A DNA stretch of 64,000 bases, from positions 496,001 through 560,000 of the forward strand of contig JAJJXM010000005.1 in the NCBI GenBank assembly GCA_024516155.1, written 5' to 3'. The stretch is from Pyronema omphalodes. Its lineage: Eukaryota; Ascomycota; Pezizomycetes; Pezizales; Pyronemataceae. This document shows, piece by piece, positions 12,946-24,645 of the stretch; the first letter of the stretch is position 1; each line of letters starts with the position of its first letter. A program made the position numbers and the translations under genes. The notes below the pieces were generated by a model that was given only the letters and a program-made list of their open reading frames with translations, ran no database searches and was not told where the DNA came from.

Positions 12946-14164
12946 ACAACTCGCCCCACACAACTAGTCGCTTTCGAAACATCACCACCATCTTAATTTA
13001 ACGACAACCAACTCCCTCAACGATACGGACTACTCGGGAAGATTACGGTGGCACGGTGGATGATTGGAGGATAGGGATTGCGTGTCTCATTTCGTCGGAG
13101 CGGTGCTGGGAACAGGAGTTTATGAAAGATCTTGGTGAACTTGTCTTGTCGGATCGACCTCATGTCACAATGAAGCCTGCCTTGCAAGCAAAGTAAAAAA
13201 ATTCAACGGCGCAAGCCAATCAAAAACACACTTTACTGTTCCTTTCGCGTGATTATGATCTGTGACGTAATGTGACAAATCTCAGTAGAGCTGCGCGGTG
13301 AGAATCCTGTACAGGCTGTACAAGTGACGTAGAGTTTTGCGGCAGCTCTCTGCTCTTGTCTCGGGGAATTCTCTTCAAGTCTCGTCCGTTGGACGAGGAA
13401 AGTTCGCAAGCGAAGAAGCGGCTCCCTGCTCTCTGGCCGAGCTCTCGATGCCTCCACGAAATACTTTGCTTAAGACTCTTCACACTTCCTGAATATTCCA
13501 ATTTTTAATTCAAACCTTACATTGCCTTCTGATATCATCTTATCTTCTCGAAATTCTCAATTATATCGAGTACGCTTGCTGAAGATTTACCATTGAATTG
13601 CGGGGTTATTTTGCGGCGTAACAACGTTCCAAACTCTAGAAACATGAAATGAAATTTCCTACTCAAAACCTTTACAATTATCGCGTGGTAAAAGGATTAA
13701 CAGTATTCTAATGGTACAGAAGCATCCAATTTCCTGACGCCTGACATCGCCATTTCTCTTCTGCTTCACAAACGCGTCTATCTCGACGCTTCCACTCTCG
13801 CGCTACCAACCGGTCTAAGGCTCTCAGCCCTTTTAAAACACCAGAATATGGTGTCCATAATAACCGTATCTCATTACAATGAACAAGACACCGACCTTAA
13901 CCACAGAGAACAGACAGTGACGATAAAAAAGCTCTTACTGAAACTTGCTTCAACCTTCAATTCCTGAGATTTCGCGAAATTTTCCTCATCTAGCCCTGCA
14001 GTCGCCCAGGATTTCGGGAAAGACCTTGCCTCTCCGTGCTTAGCACAATCCCGAGTAGCGTGTCTCACGTCCCTGACGTTTGAGCCGCCAAAATTTTCTG
14101 GTCTACGCCTTCAGCAGAGCAGCGCAGGACAATCGCGAACCTCACCACCATACAGCCACCCAAA
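12946..14164. other. Intergenic between eL41 and RPA49
   Basis: No gene is supported. The longest open frames (13233-13501 minus, 13874-14068 minus) show no domain and are probably chance. The right end holds the RPA49 promoter and leader. Confidence 0.4.
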
Positions 14165-15709
14165 ATGACGAGCACCGAAAAAAAGCGCAAGCGGGCTTCC
14201 GCCACATTCAAAGATGCCACCATTGTGAATGCTGAGACCACCAACTTTCCTCCTATCGTCGGTTGGTTACCCCACCAAGGCCCTCAAACTCTATTCCCAA
14301 CCCTACGTCTTTCTGCGCCGCAGTTTGCAATTGCGTCAAATTTCTTAGATTTGCAGTCGCTGATATTTTTCAATAGCTTCCACTGCTGGAATTGCCTTCC
14401 CCGACCTTCCCTTCACCCCCTACGCCCGTGTCGACTCCGCCGCTTCTAAGAAGAAGAAAAGCCGCCCTGAATACCTTCTCCACGGTACCAACGCCCGTCT
14501 CGACTACGAAGGATTGGAGGACTCTTCCGAGCTCGTCAAGCACTATGTTGGAATCTACGACCCCGCGACCGGAACCGTCGAGCTCCACCTCGCACCTGCC
14601 GTTCAGGTGAAGTCATCCGTAAAGGCCCACCGCCAGCGCGACCTTGAAAACCAGAACAAGGGATCTGAGTCTACCTTCGCCGAGTCCCGTGTTGCTCTTG
14701 GAAAGGCTTTCGGAACTAGAAAAGCACAGAGCGCACTTACTTCCAGAGAGATCAACAAGGTCGATGCTTCTGGAGTTGATGCTAATGTTGGAAGCGCCAT
14801 TTTGGGTCATGTTGAGGAGAATACAAAGGATATGCCTTCTACCGAGGAGCTTGGAAAGAGTTTACAGAGCGATAAGCCATTGCCGAAATACAACAAAGAC
14901 GCAGAAAAGGTGGCGGATATTTACAGAAGAGAGGACCTCATTTCTGAAGAGGAATGGAATTCGCTCTGGATTAAGGATTGGGTTGAAAATAATTTGGCGG
15001 ATACTAAGTTTGTCTATGTCAAGACGAGAGCGACTAGACTACTTGAGGATCATGGGGACAAGAAATATGCTAAGGAACTTAAGATCCTTAAGTATATTGC
15101 AAGCTTAATGGATTTCTTTGTTGTCCAGTCAAAGGCAAGAGGCAAGCTTATGCCCTTGCACAAGGCGAAAGGAATGTTCAAGCACACCCCACCTGCGGTT
15201 ATTGAGGCCTTCTATGAGAAGTTCGCCGAAGTTACCCCTGGACAGCAGACTAAGGATGAGACTGGAAAGCTCAGGAATAACGACAGGTGAGTTGCGACTA
15301 TTGCGATGTATGGGGGGAGTTATATCAGGATTATGGCTAACATGATATAGATACTCCGTTCCTCCCCGTCTCGAGCAAAAAATCCTCTTCTGGATCGCCA
15401 TTCTCTCTCTTATGGTCGACCAATACGACGTCGACATGTTTGACCTCAAGACCGATCTTTCCATCCAGCCCAAAGAGTACTTTCCCCTTCATACTACAAA
15501 TTTCCCGGACAGTTAACTGATATCACCATCACAGGCTTTCACAAGTTTTCAGGGAAGTTGGATGTTCGATCAAGGAGCTTACCCAGCTCCAGGCACAGAA
15601 CCTTGGAGTTACGAAGCAGGAGGCGTTACAGAGGAAGAGAGCGGTGTTGAAGGTTCCTTTGGAGTTCCCTCCCCCACCAAGAAAGAGGGCGGCGGCTGGA
15701 AGGCGGTAA
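14165..15709 (+). CDS. RPA49: DNA-directed RNA polymerase I subunit A49
   Basis: A49 pairs with A34.5 on RNA polymerase I and promotes rRNA transcription initiation and elongation in the nucleolus. Exons 14165-14261, 14377-15286, 15351-15476 and 15535-15709 give about 435 residues, close to the family norm (about 415 in yeast). The N-terminal half (ARLDYEGLED...VKHYVGIYDPATGTVELH) is the TFIIF-like dimerisation domain. The C-terminal half (LPKYN..A..VADIYRREDLIS, YIASLMDFFVVQSKARGK, PPAVIEAFYEKFAE, KILFWIAILSLMVDQYDVD) is the tandem winged-helix region. The protein ends in a basic tail (RKRAAAGRR) that a reader following the wrong frame would miss. Each junction preserves frame and conserved residues. 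Confidence 0.93.
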
Positions 15710-16789
15710 AGAGACGTGTGGACGATGAGAGGAGTGCAGTTAGAACACAAAAGTTTACTTTAATACATATCATGATTGATGCTTTCGCAATTTTGGCTGG
15801 ATTAAGCTTCTATATTTTTGAGATCAAGAATTAAGAACTTGATCAAAATCCACAATTGAGCTCCTGCCGAGATCCAAGTCAAATTAGTCCAAAACGAAAT
15901 CGAGGAAGGTTTCCGCATGTTACATTGCCGAGGTTCACTAGCATTTGAATTACCTTAAGATAATTTAGACTCTCTGTAAACCTACCAGATCCTCACTTAT
16001 CCCACGTCAAAATGCAAATAAATTCCGTTATGTTAATTCGTTTGTTTAATCATACGATGACTGAATCCCGAAAGGCCATACATCACAGAAATAATCCAAA
16101 TCCCGTCCTCGTGGTCTAAACCGCCTAGTGCAGCCTCTAATTTCCTGAAATCCTGCGATTTACCTGACAAAGGAAGAGCAAAAAAGGAAGAATAAAAAAG
16201 GAAAAGAAAACCGAAAACAGTACTCCATAAACAGATGAAAAGATTGGTACCTCGATAGTATCCTATTCGTAAAATTTCACTAGATCTATTTATTTTTGGA
16301 AATTCTATACTCTCATTCGCAATTTCTTATTTTGAAATAAGAAAACCACCCATAGCCTGGTAAATAAAAACAGCATCATGCACAGACAGTATACTGAACT
16401 CTGCCAATGAATAGTGATATCTCATGATTAATCCACCTATGATTCGATGTATTCTTCACCTCCTGAATACTATACGCGCAATCCTCAAAACCAGTTATCA
16501 AAATCCCAATCGCGTAGAGCCTTGACGCGTCCCTCCGGCTCCCTCCCCGGATACCGCCTAGAGTCACCTCGAGTGACAATCAATGCCTTCGCTTACCGTC
16601 CCGCCAAGCCATGACATCACCTTTCGCATCTTTGCCGCACCTTGACCTCCGCCCCGCCGTCAGCGAAACGCGAAGTCCAGCAAAGCCCAGCAAAGCCCAG
16701 CAAAGTCCAACAAGTCCGCACTACCTTATACCACCGCGCCTCTACAATACGCAAATCCAATTTACGCATTTCAAAAAACCACCGGAACA
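15710..16789. other. Intergenic between RPA49 and UQCC2-like gene
   Basis: No gene is supported. The stretch is AT-rich with A runs at about 16180-16220. A short 10-bp tandem repeat based on CAGCAAAGCC lies at about 16677-16712, within the promoter or leader of the next gene. Confidence 0.4.
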
Positions 16790-17388
16790 ATGACCATCCC
16801 CACCGCACTCCACCGCCAATATATCAACCTAGTCAACCACTGGCCTGTGGACCCTCTCAGACCTACCATCTCCTTCCAGAACATGCTTGCGGATCGCGTG
16901 GAGCAGTACTTTGGAACCCATGTTCAGGCCGATGAGACGATTCCTACACAGAACACCCCTCTAAGAGCGGAGACGATCGCAAAGGAGGGCGCTCATGAGG
17001 CTGTTGCGAAACCGGTTATTAAGTTCGATCAGGCGCATATTGAGAAGGAGATTAATGCTTTGGGAAACCTTCTCGGGGATCGGTTTAAGAGGGCTGTGAG
17101 TACTTGAGATTTCCTACATTGGGGAGAGGAATTGTGCTGCGGTTGTGATATATGCGGAGGTGACATCGAGCGGCGCATAGAGGCAGAAGAGAAGGATTGA
17201 TATTCATGTATTGGAATTGGCGCTGACGAAATGTTGTGATATAGTACCCTGTCTCAGACACTATGCTTAAGCCTAAGAGCAACCCCGAGTACTACGACAA
17301 GCTTCTACAAGAGCTTGATGAGGCGCCTTCTCGCAGCTGGTTGCAGGCACAGTTGAACAACTGGAAGGGATACATCCGTTTCCAGTAA
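16790..17388 (+). CDS. UQCC2/Cbp6-like mitochondrial complex III assembly factor
   Basis: Exons 16790-17095 and 17245-17388 give a 149-residue protein. The N-terminus (ALHRQYINLVNHWPVDPLRP) has the LYR-like helix plus W-P-x-D-x-x-R-P signature of the UQCC2/Cbp6 family, which with Cbp3/UQCC1 chaperones newly made cytochrome b in the mitochondrial matrix. The middle (QAHIEKEINALGNLLGDRFK) and the C-terminal block after the intron (YPVSDTMLKPKSNPEYYDKL ... LNNWKGYIRF) are helical and continue the family pattern. Yeast Cbp6 is about 160 residues and human UQCC2 about 126, so the length fits. It is convergent with the RPAP1-like gene, with 266 bases between stops. The family is recognised from motifs only. 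Confidence 0.72.
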
Positions 17389-17654
17389 ATGCTCAATAAT
17401 TGTATGATACGAGAGAAGAAGTTGTGTATGATAATACCCGTTATGGTTGTGGATTGATTGGAAAAGCATTGTTCTGTTTTACTACATAGGCATTGTGCTT
17501 CTACAAGCTTATGCATTGGTTTTGATATCACGAAAGATGGCAATTTGAAACTATAAATACCAAGGACAATTACTTATTAATCAATCGTAGAATTGTCATT
17601 ATATTTTTTACCAGAACGCCGTCCCATGCTCTTCTTTTCTCCCTGATATTTATT

Positions 17655-18845
17655 TTACTCCGCCTGCATCCTCTTTCCTCCCCCCTTCTGCCACAACCAC
17701 AAAGCCTCTGTAGCATATGCCTTAACACTCATATGTCCACCCTTCGCCGCTGCCGCCTCCTCAAGACTTTCCAGTACTCTCCCCTCTTCTACACATTTCC
17801 ACAGTCCATTTGTAATCTCCGACACCTTATAGCTTCCCATACCCAACCTATACAAAATTCTTCCCAGAACCTGCATGGCCATACATCTCTGAGTAGGGAA
17901 AGTACTTCTCGCCAACCGTGCCAACTCCGGGATAGTATAACCCGCCGCATTTGGAGCTTCCGCATGATGATGCAAACCCAAATGGGTCGGTAACTCCCTC
18001 GCCTTTCTTGGCGGTAGAATCTCACCACGGAAATCAAATCTCAACGCACTCGGTAGTAAACCCTCCTGATCAGGATGATAATCAAAGTCCTCCTTCACCG
18101 GTGCCATCCAAGCTAACTTACTTGGATCAGACGGCAAATCCGGGAAATATTTCTGATGTAAAGATTGCTGGAAATCAGGGGAGGAAGGATCGAGCTCTGT
18201 GTCAGGTTGGGGAGGTACTGGGAAGTGGTATTTATCTGCGGAAGGAAATAAGGCCGGGTCATAGATAGGTGGTGCCGCATCATCGATATCGTGGACGGGC
18301 TCTTTCTTCTGATTCGACTTTTGGGGAGGTTTAGGAATTGCGTCGGGACGTTCGCCCACGGGGCGGGGGATGGGTTTTGGTTCCGGAGGAGTCTCGTCTT
18401 CGACTGTTGGTGCTGGAGGTTGTGGTTTAGGAGCGGTGGAGGGAACGGGATCGTCCAAGTTTGCGCGCTTGAGAAGCCTTTCGATTAGGTTGGGGGAAAG
18501 CTTGGAGAGGAGCTCATTGCGCTCTTCTTCGATTTGTTCGGGAGACATGGCGGCGACGCGGGCGGCATTATCGTCGCTGATACGCTGTTTATCGGTTCGT
18601 GTGTCTTCTTGAGGAGCTTGTGAAGCTGCCTGAGCGCGTTGCTTGAATCTTGAGGGATTCTTGGGAATGCGCTTCTTGTGGGAGGGGAAGCCGGATGAGG
18701 GTGTGAAGACGGGTGCGACGGGTGCAGTGGTGGAGGTCTTTTCGACGATGTCGCTGACAAAGTTCATGGGTGGGGGTGCTTGCGGGAAGGAATCATCTTG
18801 GAGGTCGTCGAGGTCGAGCTCAAACTTTTCGCCGGGGATGTTCAT
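17655..18845 (-). CDS. RBA50: RNA polymerase II-associated protein 1 (RPAP1/Rba50 family)
   Basis: RPAP1/Rba50 acts in the cytoplasm in assembly and nuclear import of RNA polymerase II (with Gpn GTPases and R2TP). This is a single exon of 396 residues. RPAP1_N motifs are clear: MNFVSDIVEK (residues 27-36) and SGFPSHKKRIPKNPSRFKQR (51-70). A disordered Pro-rich stretch follows, then the RPAP1_C block (ALRFDFRGEILPPRK, GYTIPELARLARSTFPTQRC, MQVLGRILYRLG) around residues 262-340. The length is close to yeast Rba50 (about 440) and far below animal RPAP1, as expected for fungi. The promoter lies in the gene-free stretch to the right. Confidence 0.9.
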   Translation of the reverse strand: MNIPGEKFELDLDDLQDDSFPQAPPPMNFVSDIVEKTSTTAPVAPVFTPSSGFPSHKKRIPKNPSRFKQRAQAASQAPQEDTRTDKQRISDDNAARVAAMSPEQIEEERNELLSKLSPNLIERLLKRANLDDPVPSTAPKPQPPAPTVEDETPPEPKPIPRPVGERPDAIPKPPQKSNQKKEPVHDIDDAAPPIYDPALFPSADKYHFPVPPQPDTELDPSSPDFQQSLHQKYFPDLPSDPSKLAWMAPVKEDFDYHPDQEGLLPSALRFDFRGEILPPRKARELPTHLGLHHHAEAPNAAGYTIPELARLARSTFPTQRCMAMQVLGRILYRLGMGSYKVSEITNGLWKCVEEGRVLESLEEAAAAKGGHMSVKAYATEALWLWQKGGGKRMQAE

Positions 18846-20902
18846 GATGGTGATTGTTACGCGGTGGTGAAGCTGAGGTGGAAATCTGAGGGCGTCGCGG
18901 AGTTTACCAGAGTGGGATGTTTAGCGTGATTAATTAGTGGGGATGACTGGAAGCATCCATGGATTCACCAGTCATCACTTGCATCCGGCATTATACACAA
19001 GAAGATTTTTCTGATTTACATCATTTATTGTGCTATCCCAAGTTAAGCGCACACCAATCTACCCGACTACAGAAGAAATGAGTGTAAAAAAACATAGAGG
19101 ATGTATAAACAAAGTAAAAAAAGGCTAAATGAAAGCTGGCCTGCCCCAAAAACCAAGGAAAACCAATGAAGAAGATTGAAGAAAGGCTGCATCAATCCGA
19201 GAAAATAATATCCTATACTACCGATCATTGAATCCCACTGCCTCCCAGGGAAATGCCAACTGAGCTATAGGTCCTAGTCAAATACACGCTGACCGAAATA
19301 AACAAGTCAATTGAGCGTTACCAATTTTACCATGTGAGATCCTTGATGCGGGGATATTTCGGTGATAGTCTATTTTATCTATGTAATTTGACAACCAATT
19401 GTAATTGGTTTTAGTGAACTGCAATAGCTATATTTCATCCTTCCTATTATCAAATATGAAATGCAGTATTATCAAACATTCGAGAGTGCAAGTGATGCAT
19501 GGGGCTGTGACAGATATAACGAGTGAGGTAACATAGTCATGCTTTACTATAAAACATAATTGTCAAAAGGCCAATACGTAATGCTATTTCTCTAAGGTCT
19601 TGGTTACCACCATTAAATCCGGTGTTGCTTGAGTGTGGTGGACTATGCGTTCTTGAAATTTTCGAATGGCTTATATGTTTTGGTATACAGCATTAAATAC
19701 GCTTGAGCCAACGGTGGAGTAAACAAAAGGGCTAGATTCCTGTGAGAGCGTATGAGTATGAGTATATGTATTGAATCTAAAATCTTATTTATTAACTTAG
19801 ACGACTACCATGAGAATTCCAGAGAATATAAGTTCATACTTATGAAATTTCAATTCGTTCAACCTGGGAAATAAACACACGTACTACCATTTATCTTACA
19901 CCTAATCCCAAAAGACATCTCCGTAGCCGAAGTGTATCAGAATTTTTATCACCGGAAATAAAGGTTGTACGAATCGAGTGGGGTGGGAACATTCGAATTA
20001 GACACTGTTTTAGTAGAACATGGACTGGCGTGGAAACTCACTGTAAGTTGTAAGTTAACCGGTGCCTGAATTTACTGCCTTATATTTACGGTACGCGAAG
20101 CTCGTCTCGTTAACACTGTGCATAATATAGACCACATTGCTTCCGTATCACATCGTTGGGCTTGAGAATATTAGACTTTGCCCATATTTGTATGTGTGGT
20201 TTATATTTTATCGATTGAACTACTGAATTTACACCGGATTGGGATCGATATTAGCGCGTGGATTTGGCCTCAATTGACCATGGAAAACTTAAATTCTTGC
20301 TAATTTCCGTCCCCGCGATCCCCGGGGAGGTAAGATTAATGTCACCGCTAAACCACAAGAGGTATATCAGTAGACGATAAGGATCGACCCCCAATTCTAT
20401 TGATATTTGGTATTATTTACCTAACAAGTTTAGTCCTTGGAGACGAGAACAGCCCCAGTTAATTCTTTTCTGCGATTTACCTGATGATTTACTTGACCGA
20501 ACATTGGTATTTTCTGTAGTCTACATCAAGAAGCGAACACTATCTATGAACACTGAGCGCAGCGTATTGCGTATCAGGTTGGATGAATTTATAGTGTACA
20601 GTACTTGCCAGAACACAAGGTGCACAACGTACTTAGTCACATAACATTAGACAGGTCACAATCGAATCTGGAACGTGAATGATGATTGCACGGCTTCATT
20701 TATTTTTACAGCACCAAATTTTAAGTTACATATATAACCGTGTTATCGATAACCCAATATATATCTCCGTTTCCTAAATTTTTTCCCCCACTAGATCCTC
20801 GATGCAACATGAACATGATTACCCCATATTTTCGTTCTTCCAAATTTTTGTTCCCACTAGATGCTCCATACAATCTATATTAAGTACAGCTTTTGGATAT
20901 CT
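18846..20902. other. AT-rich intergenic region
   Basis: About 2 kb without a gene. No open frame of note on either strand, no clear repeats. It separates the housekeeping block from the acidic-protein/5S region. Confidence 0.5.
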
Positions 20903-21698
20903 TTACAAAGGAGTCAAGGGCCAAGCATTAGAGTCGATAGGGACCCAGTTGGCGTATCTTCCAGCGAAAGGCAAGGTTCCATACTTAACCCAGTTAGGGG
21001 TGCTCTCCGATGGTCCCAATTGGTTCAAAATTGCCCTATGAAACTCCTCTTGAGTCTCAAAGTTAGGGGCATCGGATCTGAGAGTAAAGTTGTAAGTAGT
21101 ATCAACGTTACGGATGTTGAAAGTGTGAGTGAAGGACTGATCCAAATGGTATGAGGCGTCGACTTCCTCGAGATTTTGGCGGGCGCGAGATCTACGGCGG
21201 CTTTTGCGACGGTTTCCACGGCGAGGAGGCTGAAGGTCGTCAGATTCACTCTCATATTCTTCGGGGACCTCGTCGTTTTCATCGTCATCCTGGTCGGGGT
21301 CGTAATCGGAAGCTTCATCGTCGGAGGCTTCATTCTCGGAGTTTCCAGACTCAATGTCCCCGTCCTCATCATCGGAGTCGTCAATCTCCGAATCCGAGGC
21401 TTCGACCTCGTTATCAGAGCTGTCTTGTTCAGAAGCCCCAACAGAAGCAGCATCTTCATCAAATGAGCTATCAAGGTCAGAGAGATCGCTGCTCATGGTA
21501 GAATCGTCATGAGTTGAGTTATTTTCATGACCAGAGGAAGCTTGGGCGCCTTGGTTCTCGCTGTTACTGTCACCGATAGTGATGCTACAGGATCAGTGGC
21601 TATTGTTAGATACAGTAATCGAAGACTTACAGGTTTCTCTTGGAGTTTGCATTGTCGTTCTCGGTGTCTGACTCGTATTTGCGCTTCATGTTGGCCAT
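20903..21698 (-). CDS. Acidic Ser/Asp/Glu-rich protein, unrecognised family (member A1)
   Basis: Two exons, 21631-21698 (MANMKRKYESDTENDNANSK...) and 20903-21584, joined by a phase-2 intron, give about 249 residues. The N-terminal two-thirds is intrinsically disordered and very acidic (SDSEIDDSDDEDGDIESG-type runs), followed by a basic patch (RRGNRRKSRRRSRAR). The C-terminal 90 residues look folded: SFTHTFNIRNVDTTYNFTLR, NFETQEEFHRAILNQLG, NWVKYGTLPFAGRYANWVPI. That block aligns with the C-termini of the neighbours at 22.1 and 36.8 kb. The basic patch could be a nuclear localisation signal. I do not recognise the family and assign no function. The start was extended upstream of the long open frame because the extra exon splices cleanly and continues the acidic composition. 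Confidence 0.7.
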
Positions 21699-21882
21699 GT
21701 TTTGTATGCGTTTTGGTTGTGATGTCTCCGAGAATCGGATTGTCTACAGTTCAGGAGAAGCAGAACGCGAGGCACGTACAAATACGCGAGACGGACTCTG
21801 CCAAGGCCAAAAATCTTGAATACTTGAGGTCCATATGAGCACCATGGTGTGGTGGACTTTGAGGGGTTGAGATGTATGAGCA

Positions 21883-21890
21883 TGACGTCA
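21883..21890. promoter_or_regulatory. Conserved CRE-type palindrome TGACGTCA
   Basis: TGACGTCA is the perfect ATF/CREB-type bZIP site. It lies about 185 bases upstream of the A1 start and 3' of A2, inside a non-coding block that is well conserved in the inverted copy at 38056-38063. Its conservation in both arms supports, but does not prove, function. Confidence 0.4.
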
Positions 21891-22119
21891 GTTTGCGTCA
21901 CACATCATCACACGGCGGCATTGTCACTGTTCACATGCATATATTTTCTGTGCCACTATGTTATTTTTATTACTATCTGCTACTCCTTTTCGAACATTTC
22001 TCAACAATAATAGATACAGCTAAATTCCCATATGTAGTTATGTGCATGATAGTAATGTAGATTGTAGTTCCACCCCCTTAACTGATATTTCCACCTCATC
22101 ATCAGCCCATGTAAAGCCA

Positions 22120-23068
22120 TTACCTCCGAGAATTCGGTGCAGGAGCCAGCTCTTCGGAATCCGGGTCTATGGTGATCCACTGTGCATACCTAGCAGCGTA
22201 AGGCACAGACTGAACCCTCATAAAAGGCCCTGCACCAGCGTTTCTGACCCAGTTTCCGAGCCCCAGCATCCGAGCCATTGCCTTGTGAAACTCTTCCTCA
22301 GTCTCGTAGTCAGGAAGACTTTTCTTGATCAGGTAATACTCAGTGCGTTCCCTCGGAGTTCCTGGAGCGAATGTACGGCTAACGTAGGTGTCGTTGTCCG
22401 GATTAAAGATTCCGGGGTATTTGACATCACGGTATTCGGGGATGACTTCATCGCCGACGAGAGTAATTTTGTCGGCCTTTTTTTTATTCTTCAAGACTTT
22501 CTTTCTGTAGGCAAATGAGGCTTGGTCGTATGGTACGTCTCCCATGAAAAAGTCAGGCCCGTCTCCTAGTTCGTAATGGTCCTCGCGATCTTCACCAGAT
22601 GGATCGAAGTCGTCAGAGGAGTCGTCGTCATCAGAGCTGTTGTCGTGGACAGAGACTTTCTCATCGGAGCCGTCATCGAAATCAGAGAGCTCTTCCTCAT
22701 CAGAGCCGTCGCTGCAATCAGAGACTTCTTCCTGGTCAGAGCCGTCATCGCAACCAGAGACTTCCTCCTGATCAGAGCCGTCATCGCAATCAGAGACTGC
22801 TTCCTGATCAGACTCTTCAGAACCAGAGGGGTCATCTTGATCCATGGACTCATCAGAGACACATGATTTCTCCTTAACAACGAGATCAGGTGTGCCGTTG
22901 GCGTGGTGATCAGCCTCGACACTTTTGTAGAACACTATGTAAGCGATTTTCTACCAGATTGGGACTAGAATGGTCGTATACTCACAGTTTTGACTGGACA
23001 ACGTCACCGTTGCTATTATCAGCGCCCGGTTGGTCGACCATTGTTATATCGTTGCTGGATTCCGACAT
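22120..23068 (-). CDS. Acidic repeat protein, unrecognised family (member A2)
   Basis: Exons 22986-23068 and 22120-22921 give about 294 residues. I chose acceptor ACAAAAG because the nearer ATAG runs into a stop, and the paralogue on the right arm behaves the same way. The short first exon reads MSESSNDITMVDQPG. The middle carries four degenerate 12-residue acidic repeats (VSDCDDGSDQEE type). The C-terminal half appears folded: YRKKVLKNKKKADKITLVG, YPGIFNPDNDTYVSRTFAPG, ERTEYYLIKKSLPDYETEEE, FHKAMARMLGLGNWVRN, PYAARYAQWITID. A lysine cluster (KKVLKNKKK) could direct it to the nucleus. It has no recognisable enzyme motif, signal peptide or membrane segment. It is near-identical to the gene at 36845-37826. 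Confidence 0.8.
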
Positions 23069-23178
23069 TGTCTACGAGCTGAGTCGTTGAGGAATGCTTT
23101 TGTACAGAGGGTTGAGTTGCAATTGTTGCAGCAATGCGAGTCACACTGTTGCCAAGACTCGTTGGTATGTGTTTGTTT

Positions 23179-24645
23179 AAGGGTAATTAGCCTAGTTCCA
23201 TATATGTTACAAAGGGCAGCGGATTTGGATTGATTGCGGATAGGGACATAATTCATTGCTCTGAAAAACTATGGGTAACTGCTGACTGGTATTCAAAAAG
23301 TATATCAATGATTCTTCAACAAAAAACTACAGGTTACCGTAGTACCCAGGCCCGTATAAAACACCTTTCTAGAACAAGTATTCATGTGTACGACAGCAGA
23401 ATTCACCTGTTTCATGAAGCTCAATATTAGCTTCATATTCGGCATATTAAAATTCTTCATGCGAAACAAAGGGTTGCATCACGTTGCTCTATCCCATAAT
23501 TTATTATTAAGCTATATATTACAAGTACCGGCTATTGCAAAGTAGTCGAACAAATTATCACGGGTTGGCATCAGACATCTTCCTGCCAGAGAGCTAGATA
23601 CACTCCCTCCTCCATTTCCAAACCAGGTAGAAGCTCGAAACAACAATGTTTGGGTAGCTGCTCAATTTTACACTCCTTGCAGATGCAAACTGCCGCTATA
23701 ACACTCGTAGGTATTCGGGCTGGGATCATTGTTGGTATATTCATCGGCGTTTTCGTCGTGGGACCTAAAAAGTGGTGAGTAACTTAAACTTTACTTCCAC
23801 CTCCATCCTCTTCTTTTCTTTCCTCCTTATCCACATCTACTTATCTCACGTGCTCGTTTTTGTTCTCTTCCTTTTCATTGTGTTTATCTCGCTCGTGTTG
23901 CTTATTCTGAACTTGTTTGTTGACCATGGTGCTTCGACTGGACATACCGAAAGCCGCCATAACTTGTGATTTTTAGAGTTTTTGTTGCCGTATGCTTCTT
24001 TTTGAGGTGTAACGAAGGGGTCAAAAGATGGAGCAGCTCCTCATTCATCCGACTACTTGCTCCGTGGTATCTCTCTCTGTGTGTACTTGCTGTCACCAAA
24101 GATGTTCTGCACTTATAGCAAGGTATTAAATGTGGTTCATACGGCGGCCGTGTTTCGAGATGGAGTGGTTCGGCTTAAGTGGAAACAGTGTTTTGAATTG
24201 GCGATTCCTAAATTTCCGACTTACGCACGATCAGTAATTATAAGCATATTCAAATCCATTAAAACTGATGCGAGGAGAATTTGGAACGATTGTAGAATTT
24301 ACCACGTAAGAAGTTTTTATATATTCGATGTTTGTGGATTACAGAGTGGCCGAAGGGGGGGGGGGGGGGGGGGGGGGGGGTTGTCGACAAACGTATTTTC
24401 GTCCGTAACGGTAAAACAGATGTAGATTCCTGATTCTGAAGTTTTTCTTATCCAAGCCAGGATGGTGTAGCTAAATATCGAGCCATCGTCCATACGCCTA
24501 TCTCAGATTCCTGATCAATTGACGTGACATTATACATGTGTTGCTCTGTGAAACTGATTGTTGACGCGTACTACATGGTGAAAAGATGGCAAGGGAGAGC
24601 AGATAGTAAGCAGTGTAGAAGAGAAAAATTTCATAGGCTGGATTA
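23179..24645. mobile_element. Putative insertion in the A2 promoter, 7-bp target duplication
   Basis: The two arms of the inverted duplication match up to TTTGTTT at 24646-24652 and resume at TTTGTTT at 23172-23178. The 1467 bases between are absent from the right arm. The inner ends show a weak inverted similarity (AATTAGCCTAG at left, CATAGGCTGGATTA at right). Inside there is no transposase frame; there is a 26-G run (24355-24380) and a short hydrophobic frame near 23680-23780. The best reading is a non-autonomous DNA element or a decayed one. The alternative is a deletion from the right arm, in which case the 7-bp repeat is chance. Confidence 0.35.
24355..24380. repeat. Poly-G run (26 G)
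   Basis: Twenty-six consecutive G bases within the putative insertion. Its length may be uncertain because of sequencing of homopolymers. Confidence 0.8.

Noticed and set aside
20903..23068. Nucleolin- or Spt16-like acidic chaperone as the identity of the acidic proteins.
   Set aside because: Similarity is only in acidic composition; the C-terminal block shows no RNA-binding or FACT-type motif.
23680..24115. A hydrophobic short frame (ITLVGIRAGIIVGIFIGVFV) and a possible second exon after a GTGAGT donor, inside the putative insertion.
   Set aside because: Splicing at the obvious donor and TTTTTAG acceptor gives an immediate stop, so no plausible gene results.
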